Source: Cohnella mopanensis (GTDB lineage Bacteria; Bacillota; Bacilli; Paenibacillales; Paenibacillaceae). From it: DNA of 64,000 nucleotides. Shown here in pieces: positions 8,697 to 17,477 of the stretch. Under the pieces are notes generated by a model that was not told the DNA's origin, did no database searches, and saw only the letters and a program-made list of their open reading frames with translations. The stretch lies in NCBI RefSeq assembly GCF_022352055.1, contig NZ_JAKRWM010000006.1, positions 248,001-312,000 of the forward strand, read 5' to 3'. Positions within the stretch are counted from its first letter, which is position 1. Every line of letters begins with the position of its first letter. The position numbers and the translations under genes are program-made.

Positions 8697-9401
8697 TCAC
8701 TCCTGAAAGAAACGTCCTATCTCCGCGGGCAGCTCACTCTCGATGTGTGCCAATCCGAACCTTCCGTTCTTTTCTAATATCCCGTATTGATAGGCTAGCG
8801 AGTTGTCCGAGATAAGTTGGAACGTATATTGAGGCATCTGATCCGTTTGAAACTTATTGTATGGGCCCGGCTGATTCATAAGACTGAGAAAGGAGCGTAC
8901 ATCTTCCCCTTCGAAGGTATGAATTTCCTTGGTCCCTTTATAGATTTTTATTCGTTCGACCTGCGACTCCGGAATATGTGGATAGTGAGAAGGCTGTCCC
9001 GCTCCTTCATGCCACACATAAATGCTATACCCCGTTGTATTCGCCACTAGGCCCAGACCACCGTCATCTTTTACCGCGATTATATCTCTGTCCGTGTAGC
9101 CTGCGATTTCATATGCGGGAGTGCCCTGGGGCAGCCGAGACCCTCGTTCCACTTCCCCAAACTCCACTAACGTAGAAGGGTCCGTTACGACTAACTTCCA
9201 TGCGTTAATATATTGTTTATCTCCGATGTTAACGTAGTCCATCGTCGATTCTTCTGCTTGGTGCGCTTCAGATTGGCGAGCTTCCGATTGCCCGCCTTTC
9301 TCTTTCTCGATTAAGGGGTGACAGCCGGATACAACACAGCTCAAAAGGAGTACAAGGAGATACTTGGTTTTGAGCATTCTCGTTATTGTCGTTACGGTCA
9401 T
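8697..9401 (-). CDS. Putative lipoprotein of unknown function
   Basis: A protein of about 234 residues with a lipoprotein signal: MLKTKYLLVLLLSC leads to the lipobox VVSGC. The start chosen is the ATG at 9401, nine bases after an AGGGGG site; the ATG at 9410 abuts that site. The mature protein opens with a Glu/Ser-rich linker, and the rest has alternating strands without a family that I recognise. It is probably anchored to the outer face of the membrane. The gene stands alone. Confidence 0.85.
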   Translation of the reverse strand: MTVTTITRMLKTKYLLVLLLSCVVSGCHPLIEKEKGGQSEARQSEAHQAEESTMDYVNIGDKQYINAWKLVVTDPSTLVEFGEVERGSRLPQGTPAYEIAGYTDRDIIAVKDDGGLGLVANTTGYSIYVWHEGAGQPSHYPHIPESQVERIKIYKGTKEIHTFEGEDVRSFLSLMNQPGPYNKFQTDQMPQYTFQLISDNSLAYQYGILEKNGRFGLAHIESELPAEIGRFFQE

Positions 9402-9483
9402 TATCGTCATCCCCCTCACTAGGCTATGCGCTTATAAAGACGGAAAATGGATATTAAAGTTGCACCTGAGCCACCTCGCCAAA

Positions 9484-9513
9484 CAAAAAAAGCGCCGCAA
9501 GAGCGCTTTAATT
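9484..9513. terminator. Bidirectional-looking terminator hairpin
   Basis: AAAGCGC and GCGCTTT flank a short loop, with A-rich and T-rich sides. It lies between the YolD gene (stop at 9551) and the lipoprotein gene, and on the minus strand it ends the UvrX operon transcript. Confidence 0.75.
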
Positions 9514-9550
9514 TCGCCTAAAGTTCGCCGAGACGCCTCATAAATTCGCC

Positions 9551-9880
9551 CTACTCCAAGTTGGCCCCGATAATATCCTCCATCTTAAACCGTTCTCCGT
9601 CTATGATGAAAGTCCGCGTATACGGGTCGACCTTATCGACGATGCCGATCGCCGCGCAGTCTTCATATTCATGGTACAGCGTAAATTGCGCCGCGACTCT
9701 CATTCCTAGCGACTCCATGAGAACGCGCATAATCTCTTCCCATTCCTGCTCATCGAGTACCGGCTTTAGCGGACGCTTATGCTTGAACTCTAAATTCTCG
9801 GCGATAATCCGCTCCTTATGCTCCGGAAGCATCATCCGGCTCGATTCCCATAACCCGTTGTTCTCCAGCTTTTTGCTCAT
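9551..9880 (-). CDS. YolD-like family protein
   Basis: A 109-residue protein of the YolD family, which in Bacillus is repeatedly found as a partner gene of UvrX/YqjW-type Y-family polymerases. Conserved features include the N-terminal RMMLPEH segment, the central LKPVLDEQEWEEI and a C-terminal small barrel-like part (GIVDKVDPYTRTFIIDGERFKMEDI). The start codon overlaps the uvrX stop by four bases (ATGA), so translation is coupled. The gene belongs to the SOS operon read leftward from the LexA box at 11601. Confidence 0.92.
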   Translation of the reverse strand: MSKKLENNGLWESSRMMLPEHKERIIAENLEFKHKRPLKPVLDEQEWEEIMRVLMESLGMRVAAQFTLYHEYEDCAAIGIVDKVDPYTRTFIIDGERFKMEDIIGANLE

Positions 9881-11160
9881 TTGTAATGTCCTCCGATCTT
9901 GCCCGCTCTGTCTTTGGCCTGCCCTGCTTCCGTAACGGAGACGGCTCTCATAATGGCGGTGTTGCCGTATTTCAGCTTCAGCGCATCGGTTGTCTTCTCC
10001 AGCTCCCTGAATCGGTCCCGCTGGTCGAATAATGATAGTTGATACTCCTCTTCATTGGCGAGTTGCGAGAGGCCGATCGCGACCTTCCTGACCGGAACGC
10101 CCTCCCAATGTTGACGGAACAGCTTAACTGCCGCGGCGTACACTTGATTCGTCACGTTCGTCGGCTCAGACATTTTCATCTGCCGGTAAAATCCGGTCGG
10201 ACGGTCGAAGTCCGCACCCTGGCACCCTACGGATACAACGCCTCCCATAAAACCAAGGGAGCGGCAGCGCTGGCAGACAAGCTCCGTCAGCTCTAATAGC
10301 ACGACCTTAAGTTCCTCCAACTTGCGGTAATCCCGCGGCAGCGTCATCTGGTGGCCTACGCTTTTAGGCGCCTCTTCATGGGTGTATGGGCTGACCGGAC
10401 TGTCGTCGATACCATTGGCAAGCCGCCAATATAATTCGGCATCGATATCGCAGTTCTTGCCGAACTTCCGCCTCATCATCTGTTTCAAGGCTGCAAGCGG
10501 CGTCCGCGCAAGCTCGCCGATCGTCGCCAGCCCCATCGCCGTAAAATGAGCAGTCATGCGGCTCCCGACCATGAACAGCTTCCCAATAGGCAGCGGCCAT
10601 AGCATCTCCGGCAACAACGCCTTCGTCAGCGTGAATATGCCCTCCTCATTCTTCTTGGCCCATAAATCGCACGCCATCTTGGCCGTCACCTTCGAGTAGC
10701 TGATCCCTAGGCGCGTATACACCCCCGTATCGTTCCGAACTTGCTGCTGAATCGCCCGCGCGATATCTAGCGGCGACCCGAACAGATTCCTGCTCCCCGT
10801 TATATCGATAAATTGCTCGTCGATCGAATAAGGCTCGACGAGATCGCTATAGGTACGATAAATGTTCGTAATCTGCATGGATACATCGATATACAACTGC
10901 ATCCGCGGCTTGATAATGACGAGATCGGGACACTTGGCAAGCGATTCCCGCACCGTCTCGGCCGTCGTCACCCCGTATTTCTTGGCAATCGGGCAAGCCG
11001 CCAATATAATGCCGCTTCTGCGTTCAGGGTCTCCCGCAACGACTAGCGGCTTGTTCGCATATTGCGGGTTGCCCGCCTTCTCCACGGAGGCGTAGAAGCT
11101 TTGGCAGTCCGCAAGCATGATAATCCTCTCCTCACCGCGGCCCATCGCCGTCACCCTCAC
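9877..11160 (-). CDS. uvrX: Y-family DNA polymerase, UvrX/YqjW-like translesion polymerase
   Basis: A 427-residue polymerase of the DinB/UmuC superfamily that copies past DNA lesions. The catalytic palm has MLADCQSFYASVEK and the second acidic motif YSIDEQFID. A little-finger domain follows the thumb. Near the C-terminus, QLSLFD fits the beta-clamp-binding motif, as expected for a replisome-recruited polymerase. The frame begins at a GTG at 11160 that overlaps the upstream stop (GTGA). Internal ATGs at 11145 and 11118 have better ribosome sites, so the true start could be later. It is the middle gene of a LexA-linked operon. Confidence 0.93.
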   Translation of the reverse strand: MRVTAMGRGEERIIMLADCQSFYASVEKAGNPQYANKPLVVAGDPERRSGIILAACPIAKKYGVTTAETVRESLAKCPDLVIIKPRMQLYIDVSMQITNIYRTYSDLVEPYSIDEQFIDITGSRNLFGSPLDIARAIQQQVRNDTGVYTRLGISYSKVTAKMACDLWAKKNEEGIFTLTKALLPEMLWPLPIGKLFMVGSRMTAHFTAMGLATIGELARTPLAALKQMMRRKFGKNCDIDAELYWRLANGIDDSPVSPYTHEEAPKSVGHQMTLPRDYRKLEELKVVLLELTELVCQRCRSLGFMGGVVSVGCQGADFDRPTGFYRQMKMSEPTNVTNQVYAAAVKLFRQHWEGVPVRKVAIGLSQLANEEEYQLSLFDQRDRFRELEKTTDALKLKYGNTAIMRAVSVTEAGQAKDRAGKIGGHYK

Positions 11161-11534
11161 CCATCCGTTAACTTAACCCCCGTGCATTCGCTCGCTTTTT
11201 TCAACGCTTCGGTCCTAACCGTGCCCCATAGCAAAGTCATATGATGCTGATATCCCCTGCATAAATAGTCCGCTTCGATGCCCATTTTCGTCCGAGCCTC
11301 GGGAAGCACCTTGATTCCGCGCTCCCGAAGCTGCTTCTTGATCGAATAATGCTCGTTGATGATGTCGTCCTGCACCTTCTTCAAGCCTCTGATTAAGATC
11401 ATGTCCAGCTTGAATCCCGCCGACTGAGCCATGTGAATATCGCTTTCGAGGTAGTCGAGCATAACGGGAATCAGAATCGATTCCTTCACCATTCTCAGTT
11501 CCTCTTGATCCAGCATTGGAGGTTTCATTCCCAT
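11157..11534 (-). CDS. Conserved hypothetical protein, first gene of the uvrX operon
   Basis: About 125 residues, starting at the ATG at 11534 or, with better spacing from an AGGGGG site, at 11528. It is soluble and largely helical, with a central segment on DYLESDIHMAQSAGF. I do not recognise a domain. It overlaps the uvrX start by four bases and is followed by YolD, so it is very probably an SOS-induced accessory factor or regulator of the polymerase; that role is inferred from position only. Confidence 0.8.
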   Translation of the reverse strand: MGMKPPMLDQEELRMVKESILIPVMLDYLESDIHMAQSAGFKLDMILIRGLKKVQDDIINEHYSIKKQLRERGIKVLPEARTKMGIEADYLCRGYQHHMTLLWGTVRTEALKKASECTGVKLTDG

Positions 11535-11592
11535 CCCCCTGCTCCTCGTGTGGCACGAACTCCGAGTTCTCTCGATATTGTTCGTGTTATTC

Positions 11593-11619
11593 ATTATATA
11601 CGAACACACGTTCTATTAT
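11593..11619. promoter_or_regulatory. LexA (SOS) box shared by divergent promoters
   Basis: The box CGAACACACGTTCT at 11601-11614 matches the Bacillus LexA consensus CGAAC-N4-GTTCG at all but the last base. It abuts a minus-strand -10 (TATAAT, 11598-11593) for the uvrX operon on one side. On the other side lies a plus-strand -10-like TATTAT (11614-11619) for the SRAP gene. One LexA dimer could therefore block both promoters. A 13-bp palindrome (GAACTCCGAGTTC) also occurs nearby at about 11555-11567. Confidence 0.8.
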
Positions 11620-11674
11620 CCATGTTTATTTTTTGCTTTTTCAAGCTTATACTGGAAGGAAGGAGGGACAAGCG

Positions 11675-12355
11675 ATGTGCGGAAGATATACGATCGTGGT
11701 TTCCATGGAAGAGCTCATGATGAGATATTTAAGCGAATTGCCGACTAATCGCTACCATACGCCCCGCTATAACGTCGCTCCTATGCAGAACGTAATGGCG
11801 GTCGTTCATGACGGGGACAAAAATAAGCTCGGCGAGCTTCGCTGGGGGCTTGTCCCTTCGTGGGCTTCCGACGACAAAATCGGGAGCAAGATGATCAACG
11901 CCCGGGCGGAGACGCTCCTCGAGAAACCGTCGTTCAAAGCCTTGATTCGGCGCAAAAGGGCGATCGTGCCGGCGGACGGATTCTACGAATGGAAACCCCA
12001 CGGGGGCAAAAAACAGCCGATGCGCATTACGATGAAGGACGGCTCCCTCTTCTCCATGGCCGCCTTGTACGATACATGGACAGCGGCCGATGGCCGCAAG
12101 ATCAGCACGTGCACGATCATCACGACGACTCCGAACAGCCTAATGGCCGACATCCACGATCGGATGCCGGTCATTCTGCGACCCGAGGACGAGGCGTCAT
12201 GGCTGAATCGGGGCAACGATGACGTTGGGCAGCTCACGAGTCTGCTGCTCCCCTACTCGGCCGATGCGATGCGGGCTTACCCGGTGTCCCCGATCGTGGG
12301 CAACGTCAAGAACGATACGCCCGAATGTATCGAGGAGCAAATGATCCTGTTCTAA
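11675..12355 (+). CDS. SRAP domain protein (HMCES/YedK family), abasic-site protein
   Basis: A 227-residue SOS-response-associated peptidase. The start is the ATG at 11675 after AGGAGGG, which places the catalytic cysteine at position 2 after Met removal (MCGRYT). Other active-site elements are Asn33 in RYNVAPMQN, the INARAE segment, GFYEW and the conserved His in IHDRMPVIL. Family members form a stable thiazolidine link to abasic sites in single-stranded DNA and protect them. The gene is divergent from the uvrX operon and shares its LexA box, which supports a DNA-damage role. Confidence 0.95.
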   Translation: MCGRYTIVVSMEELMMRYLSELPTNRYHTPRYNVAPMQNVMAVVHDGDKNKLGELRWGLVPSWASDDKIGSKMINARAETLLEKPSFKALIRRKRAIVPADGFYEWKPHGGKKQPMRITMKDGSLFSMAALYDTWTAADGRKISTCTIITTTPNSLMADIHDRMPVILRPEDEASWLNRGNDDVGQLTSLLLPYSADAMRAYPVSPIVGNVKNDTPECIEEQMILF

Positions 12356-12380
12356 AGGGGACATCGAGCCGGTAAGCGCC

Positions 12381-12584
12381 TTAGCAACAGCGCGATATTT
12401 TGCCGCCTTTCGCGCTATATCGCGCTTCCTGCGCCTCGGAGAAAAACTGCTTGCGAGTTAGAATAGGCTCATCAGGATGATGCGTTCTCCGATGCTGTAC
12501 GTAGGTTTCGTAATGAGGAACGCCCACCAACAGATCGAGAAATTGCCGCCGATATTTCAACAAGCCGGCTATTTGTTTAAACAC
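12381..12584 (-). CDS. YbdD/YjiX family small protein (CstA partner)
   Basis: A 67-residue protein of the YbdD/YjiX family, which accompanies CstA-type peptide/pyruvate transporters. The most likely start is the GTG at 12584, after a GGAGGG site, overlapping the last codons of cstA; the frame is open further upstream, inside cstA. Family marks are VGVPHYETYVQHRRTHHPDEP, EAQEARY and the C-terminal Cys-Cys (KISRCC). It probably supports assembly or activity of the transporter; no more precise role is established. Confidence 0.88.
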   Translation of the reverse strand: MFKQIAGLLKYRRQFLDLLVGVPHYETYVQHRRTHHPDEPILTRKQFFSEAQEARYSAKGGKISRCC

Positions 12585-14664
12585 GGGATTTGACGCCCTC
12601 CTTCGATTTGGAATCGCGCGCCGCATAAGCGGCTTCATGGAGCGTATACGGTCGCCCCGAAGCAATGCCGTACCACATCCGTACGGCGGCGATGAACACC
12701 GTAACGACCACGAGCATGAAAATTCCGCAAATGACCGCGTTCAAGTAGTTGTTTCTCACGATTTGCCCCATCTGGCCGAGGTTCTTCGCGGTCCCGATGA
12801 TCCGGCCGTCGTCGAGCGCAGTCTGGTATTGCCTGGCTTGAGCTAGAAAACCGATTGAAGGCTCGGCATGGAACAGCTTCTGGTATCCCGCGGTCATCGT
12901 AACGACAAGCAACCACGAGGTAGGCAGAAGTGTTACCCAAACATAAGCTTTCTTGCCCATTTTGAACAAAATCGTCGTACCGAACAATAAAGCAATGCCG
13001 GCGAGCATCTGGTTCGCGATTCCGAAAAGCGCCCACAAGGAATTAATGCCCCCAAGAGGATCGATTACCCCCTGAACGAGAAAATACCCCCAAGCGAACA
13101 CGCAAATTCCCGTCGCGACCAGATTTCCCGCGAACGACTCCGTGTTTCCGAGCCGTTTATTTACTGTGCCCATTAGCTCCTGAACCATGAACCTTCCGAC
13201 CCTTGTCCCGGCATCGACCGTCGTTAAGATGAACAAAGCCTCGAACAGGATCGCAAAGTGGTACCAGAAAGACATCAAAGCTTTCCCGCCCGCGACATTG
13301 GACAGAATGTTCGCCATTCCTACGGCAAGTGTGGGCGCACCGCCCGTCCTCGACAACACGGTCGATTCGCCGATGTCATGGGCTAACGTGGTAAGTTGCT
13401 CCGCCGTTACGGAGTAGCCCCAGGATGAGATCGTCGAAGCCGCTTGCATGGCATCCGCTCCGATGATCGCGGCCGGACTGTTAATGGCGAAGTAGATACC
13501 CGGCGTAATGATACAAGCGGCAATTAGCGCCATAATCGCCACGAACGACTCCGTCAGCATGGCGCCATACCCGATCATCGTCATGTGCGATTCCCTTTCG
13601 ATCATTTTCGGGGTCGTGCCGGAAGCGATCAAAGCGTGGAATCCGGATACGGAGCCGCAGGCAATCGTGATGAACAGGAATGGAAAGACGTTGCCCGAGA
13701 AGACGGGGCCCGTCCCGTTCACGAACTTGGAAGCATAGGGCATCAACAGATCCGGCATGACCACGACAATGCCGATCGCAAGCGCGGTAATCGTACCGAT
13801 CTTGAGGAAAGTGCTTAAGTAATCGCGCGGCGCCAGCAACAGCCATACCGGCATAACCGATGCCACGAAGCCGTAGCCTATGAGCAAATAAGCGATCGTC
13901 TCCCCTTGAAAAGTGAACAGCGGAGCAAGCGTCGTGCTTTCGGCCACCGACTGCCCGTAGATCAACGCCGCAATCAATAGGATAAATCCGACGACCGACG
14001 CTTCGGTGACTCGCCCCGGACGTATATATCGCATATATGCGCCCATGAGCAGGGCGATCGGAATCGTGCACGCGATCGTAAACATCCCCCACGGACTTCC
14101 GACCAAAGCCTTCACCACGATAAGCGCCAGCACGGCCAGCAATATAATCATGATCCCTAGTATGCCGATCATCGCGATGAGACCCGTGACCCGGCCCATC
14201 TCGTCCTTGATCATATCTCCCAACGATTTGCCGTCCCGGCGCGTCGAGGCGAACAGCACGATAAAGTCCTGCACCGCGCCGGCCAGGATTACGCCGACGA
14301 TAATCCATAGCGCGCCCGGCAAGTAACCCATCTGGGCGGCAAGAACCGGCCCGACGAGCGGTCCCGCCCCCGCAATCGCGGCAAAATGATGGCCGAACAG
14401 CACTCCTTTGTGCGTAGGCACGAAATCTTTGCCGTCGTTGTGCAGCTCCGCGGGCGTCATGCGCGTATCGTCGATCTCCAGCACTCTGCGCGCCATAAAC
14501 CGAGCATAGAACCGATATGCGACTGCATAGAAACAGACGGCCGCCACGACAAGCCAGACCGCGTTAACCGTCTCTCCTCTTCTAAGAGCCACGATCGCGA
14601 GAGAAACCGCGCCCAGCAACGAAACGCAGCACCACAGCACGATCGATTTCCAGTTTCCTCGCAA
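12577..14664 (-). CDS. cstA: CstA-family carbon starvation protein (peptide/pyruvate transporter)
   Basis: A polytopic membrane transporter of about 695 residues with 15 or more helices. The frame is open from 14757, but a TTG at 14664 preceded at 6 bases by GAGGTG is the best start and directly leads into a short basic stretch and the first helix. The signature region (NDGKDFVPTHKGVLFGHHFAAIAGAGPLVGP) is intact. Homologues in E. coli take up peptides or pyruvate under carbon limitation. It is co-transcribed with the overlapping ybdD-like gene. Note that no two-component sensor gene lies next to it. Confidence 0.93.
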   Translation of the reverse strand: MRGNWKSIVLWCCVSLLGAVSLAIVALRRGETVNAVWLVVAAVCFYAVAYRFYARFMARRVLEIDDTRMTPAELHNDGKDFVPTHKGVLFGHHFAAIAGAGPLVGPVLAAQMGYLPGALWIIVGVILAGAVQDFIVLFASTRRDGKSLGDMIKDEMGRVTGLIAMIGILGIMIILLAVLALIVVKALVGSPWGMFTIACTIPIALLMGAYMRYIRPGRVTEASVVGFILLIAALIYGQSVAESTTLAPLFTFQGETIAYLLIGYGFVASVMPVWLLLAPRDYLSTFLKIGTITALAIGIVVVMPDLLMPYASKFVNGTGPVFSGNVFPFLFITIACGSVSGFHALIASGTTPKMIERESHMTMIGYGAMLTESFVAIMALIAACIITPGIYFAINSPAAIIGADAMQAASTISSWGYSVTAEQLTTLAHDIGESTVLSRTGGAPTLAVGMANILSNVAGGKALMSFWYHFAILFEALFILTTVDAGTRVGRFMVQELMGTVNKRLGNTESFAGNLVATGICVFAWGYFLVQGVIDPLGGINSLWALFGIANQMLAGIALLFGTTILFKMGKKAYVWVTLLPTSWLLVVTMTAGYQKLFHAEPSIGFLAQARQYQTALDDGRIIGTAKNLGQMGQIVRNNYLNAVICGIFMLVVVTVFIAAVRMWYGIASGRPYTLHEAAYAARDSKSKEGVKSRV

Positions 14665-14774
14665 TCCGCACACCTCATTATGTATGGACATCTGACTTCT
14701 GTTCCCATTGACCGGAAGCATCCTTGAGAATGCACCGAATACTAGGGAATTATTCATGGTGCTTAGCTAGCTGT

Positions 14775-15082
14775 CGCTTGGAGCTACTCGGTAAGATCGA
14801 CTAATTCGCGCGCGGTGGGGGAGGTTCGCTTGGAGTTACTCGGTAAAATCGACTAATTCGCGTGTAGTGGGGGAGTTTCGCTTAGAGTTACTCGGTAAAA
14901 TCGACTAATTCGCTCGTAGTGGGGAGTTTTGCTTGGAGTTACTCGATATAATCGACTAATTCGCTCGTAGTGGGGAGTTTCGCTTGGAGTTACTCGATAT
15001 AATCGACTAATTCGCGTGTAGTGGGGAGTTTCGCTTGGAGTTACTCGGTAAAATCGATTAATTCGGGCGTGGTACGGTGCGA
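14775..15082. repeat. Six tandem repeats of 51-52 bp
   Basis: Units begin (CGCTTGGAG) at 14775, 14827, 14879, 14930, 14981 and 15032. Each holds an imperfect inverted repeat, on the minus strand TAGTCGATTTTACCGAGTA, with a T-rich loop. The array fills most of the gap between cstA and the SDR gene (14665-15166). A minus-strand frame runs through with a 17-residue repeat (TPHYERISRLYRVTPSE), but no start signal supports expression. Confidence 0.88.
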
Positions 15083-15166
15083 TGGTGAAGCGACTAGTGA
15101 CGGATAGCTGGAACATTCACTTCCCGTCGCTTAACGTCTCACCATCACCTCGCAACCTTCTGCTAC

Positions 15167-15955
15167 TTAAAGCCCTTTAACCATTCCGCCGTCTACGAGC
15201 AAAGACTGTCCGGTGACGTAGGTGTTAGCGAAAGAGCCGTAGAACACGGCATGCCGAGCGAACTCTTCGGGCGTGCCCATTCTGCCTAGAGGAATCTGCC
15301 TAATCGCTTCCGCTTGAATATCCTCGAACGAACGTTGCTGAGCCTCAGCCCTTTTCTGATCTAATTCGGTAATTCGATCCGTCGCAATTCTGCCCGGCGC
15401 AATCGTGTTGATCAAGATGCCGTCCCCGGCCAATTCCGATGCCAAGCTCTTCGTTAAGGCTTGCACCCCCGCCCGGAAAACATTAGATAATATGAGCCCG
15501 TCGATGGGTTGCTTGATCGAAGTGGACGCCAAGTTGACGATCCTTCCTCCCCCCGCCGCCTTCAGGAAAGGCAACGCTTCGCGGATTAACCGTATGGTGC
15601 TCATCAGGCTGAGCTCGAAGCCACTCGCCCAATCCTCGTCTGCCATATCTGAGAAAAATCCGCCCTGGGGGCCTCCGGCGTTCGTAACCAACACGTCCAA
15701 GCCATCGCCCATCGCGGCAGCGGTCCGAACCGCATGTCTGACGTCTTCGCTGCTGGATACATCCATCTGCAGGATCGCCGCTTCGACTCCGGTCAGCTCC
15801 TTAATCTCATCGCGAGTATGCGCGAGCTGCTCCAAGCTGCGGCTGGCGATCGTCACGCGAGCGCCTTCCCTAGCATATTGAAGCGCGACCGCTTTGCCCA
15901 AGCCTTTGCTCGCAGCAGCCACGAAAACCGATTTACCCGACAGCAACAAATCCAT
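15167..15955 (-). CDS. SDR family oxidoreductase lacking the usual Tyr-Lys pair
   Basis: A 262-residue Rossmann-fold protein of the short-chain dehydrogenase family (FabG-like). The nucleotide-binding segment is VAAASKGLGKA near residue 20, and the NAG motif reads TNAGGPQGG. The segment where classical members have YxxxK reads ILSNVFRAG, so Tyr and Lys are replaced (Ser and Arg if aligned on the following Ala). This occurs in a known divergent subgroup. Start ATG 15955 is nine bases from GGGTG. It lies downstream of the dioxygenase and esterase genes and may form one operon with them. Confidence 0.9.
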   Translation of the reverse strand: MDLLLSGKSVFVAAASKGLGKAVALQYAREGARVTIASRSLEQLAHTRDEIKELTGVEAAILQMDVSSSEDVRHAVRTAAAMGDGLDVLVTNAGGPQGGFFSDMADEDWASGFELSLMSTIRLIREALPFLKAAGGGRIVNLASTSIKQPIDGLILSNVFRAGVQALTKSLASELAGDGILINTIAPGRIATDRITELDQKRAEAQQRSFEDIQAEAIRQIPLGRMGTPEEFARHAVFYGSFANTYVTGQSLLVDGGMVKGL

Positions 15956-15994
15956 GTTCAACTACACCCTTTCCGTCATCCGATAATGCCGCGT

Positions 15995-16774
15995 TTAGTT
16001 AAACTGCCAGCAGCTTAAGCTAAGAGTGCCATATTGGTAACTGCGATGCAATAATTTCGCTTGCCGGTTTCGTTCCCCAGCCCCCATTGCCAGGAATAGC
16101 GGAATGAAATGCTCGTTCGTCGGAACGGCTTCTACTGCGTGTGGGGCAACTTCACGATATTCGAACAACGCCTGAGTATCCCAAGCGAGCAGCTTTTCCT
16201 CCAGCCAACCGTCGAACGTCTCCGCCCAAGCTTCCGCTTCCTCGGCCCGCCAATTCACTCTCCGCAAATTATGAACGGTTCCCCCGCTGCCGATGACAAG
16301 AATATCCTTCTCACGCAGCTCCGCTAGCGCCGCGCCAATCCGGTATTGTTGTTCATTCGTCAGGTATCGGTTGACCGATAACGCGATGACCGGAATGTCG
16401 GCATCCGGGTACATCAGCTTCAGAATCGCCCATGCCCCGTGATCCAGCCCTCTCTCTAAGTCAACGGCGCTCTCGACCCCATGCTCCTTGAACAAACGTC
16501 CGATTTCCTCGCTAAGGGAACGATCGCCTTTGGCCGGGTACTTCATCTGATATAACTCGTCCTGGAAGCCGCCGAAATCGTAGATCGTCGGGTAGGTTCC
16601 GGGAACGGCGCTGATCGTCTGCGTCCGGTTTTCCCAGTGCGCGGAGAACAGCACGATGGCCTTAGGCTTAGGATGCGATGATGCAAAATAACTCTTAAGG
16701 AAGTCCGTGTAATCGACTTTGTCCAACACTAACGATGGCGCCCCATGGGCGATAAAATAAGAAGGGATCATCAC
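15995..16774 (-). CDS. Class III extradiol ring-cleaving dioxygenase (DODA/YgiD type)
   Basis: A 259-residue LigB-superfamily enzyme that opens catechol-type rings with a metal centre. The family signatures are IPSYFIAHGAPSLVLD at the N-terminus, ALVLFSAHWE-like IVLFSAHWENR near residue 45, and the conserved His residues in ERGLDHGAW and GGTVHNLRR. It starts at a GTG (16774) that overlaps the upstream esterase stop (GTGA), so translation is coupled. With an MhqD-like esterase next to it, a role in phenol or quinone breakdown is plausible. Confidence 0.93.
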   Translation of the reverse strand: MMIPSYFIAHGAPSLVLDKVDYTDFLKSYFASSHPKPKAIVLFSAHWENRTQTISAVPGTYPTIYDFGGFQDELYQMKYPAKGDRSLSEEIGRLFKEHGVESAVDLERGLDHGAWAILKLMYPDADIPVIALSVNRYLTNEQQYRIGAALAELREKDILVIGSGGTVHNLRRVNWRAEEAEAWAETFDGWLEEKLLAWDTQALFEYREVAPHAVEAVPTNEHFIPLFLAMGAGERNRQAKLLHRSYQYGTLSLSCWQFN

Positions 16775-17412
16775 TTCTCACGCTCCTTTATCCATTTTAT
16801 GATATCCTGCTGGTTGTCTTCCGACACTCCGTGATCGGTCGGATAGGTTTTGAAAGTCAGTTGCGGGGTTAACGGTTCGAAATAAGCCGCCGTCTCTTCC
16901 CCGATATGAATCGGGAATACGGTATCGTACAAGCCATGCGAAACCCAAACAGCCACTTTGCTAATATCCGTCAACGCATACTCCGTTTTCACGAATCCGG
17001 GCACGTAGCCGTTTAACGCCACGAGTCCCTTTAATCGATCACCCATCGTCAACGCAAGCGTCATTGACAGGATCGCTCCTTGACTGAATCCGAGCAAGTA
17101 ACGTCTCTGAGGGTCGATCTGATATTTGTCGGTCGCATCCTCGATAAAGCTTTCCAACTGCTTAACAGCTTCATCGAACAACTCGCGGATCGGATTGCCC
17201 AAGCTCTTCAGCTCATAATATTGATACCCGGCTCCTAGCGTCAGGTTGCCGCGGATTCCGACAATAATAAACTCATCGGATAATGCTGACACCAAGCCGA
17301 ACATGTTCCGCTCATTCGAACCTTTGCCGTGCAAGGTGAAGATAACCGGGTATTTTTTACCCGTCTCAGCGTTCGGAGGCAGGTGGATATCGTATTCGTA
17401 GGTTGCTGTCAT
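16771..17412 (-). CDS. Phospholipase/carboxylesterase family hydrolase (MhqD-like)
   Basis: A 213-residue alpha/beta hydrolase. The start is the ATG at 17412, eight bases after GGAGG. The oxyanion segment is FTLHGKGSNERN, the nucleophile elbow is GFSQGA, and the Asp and His are in GLYDTVFPIHIG and TDHGVS. It resembles Bacillus MhqD, which is induced by hydroquinones together with ring-cleaving dioxygenases. It is first in a probable operon with the DODA-type and SDR genes. Confidence 0.92.
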   Translation of the reverse strand: MTATYEYDIHLPPNAETGKKYPVIFTLHGKGSNERNMFGLVSALSDEFIIVGIRGNLTLGAGYQYYELKSLGNPIRELFDEAVKQLESFIEDATDKYQIDPQRRYLLGFSQGAILSMTLALTMGDRLKGLVALNGYVPGFVKTEYALTDISKVAVWVSHGLYDTVFPIHIGEETAAYFEPLTPQLTFKTYPTDHGVSEDNQQDIIKWIKEREK

Positions 17413-17477
17413 GGTCGTTTCCTCCCTGTTTTCCGCCATTTATATTACCAATAGAGAATTTTATTTCGTATAACTAA

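Noticed and set aside
12381..12665. A longer 94-codon version of the YbdD-like protein
   Set aside because: The extra N-terminus is basic and unlike the family. The GTG at 12584 has a good ribosome site and gives the family's usual length of about 65.
13481..14308. A 275-codon minus-strand frame inside cstA
   Set aside because: It overlaps cstA on the same strand in another frame and has shadow-like Arg/Gly/Asp-rich composition.
14853..15116. An 87-codon minus-strand frame with 17-residue repeats
   Set aside because: It is again a reading of the 51-52 bp array, with no start signal. Two units of 52 bp break the pattern outside this frame.
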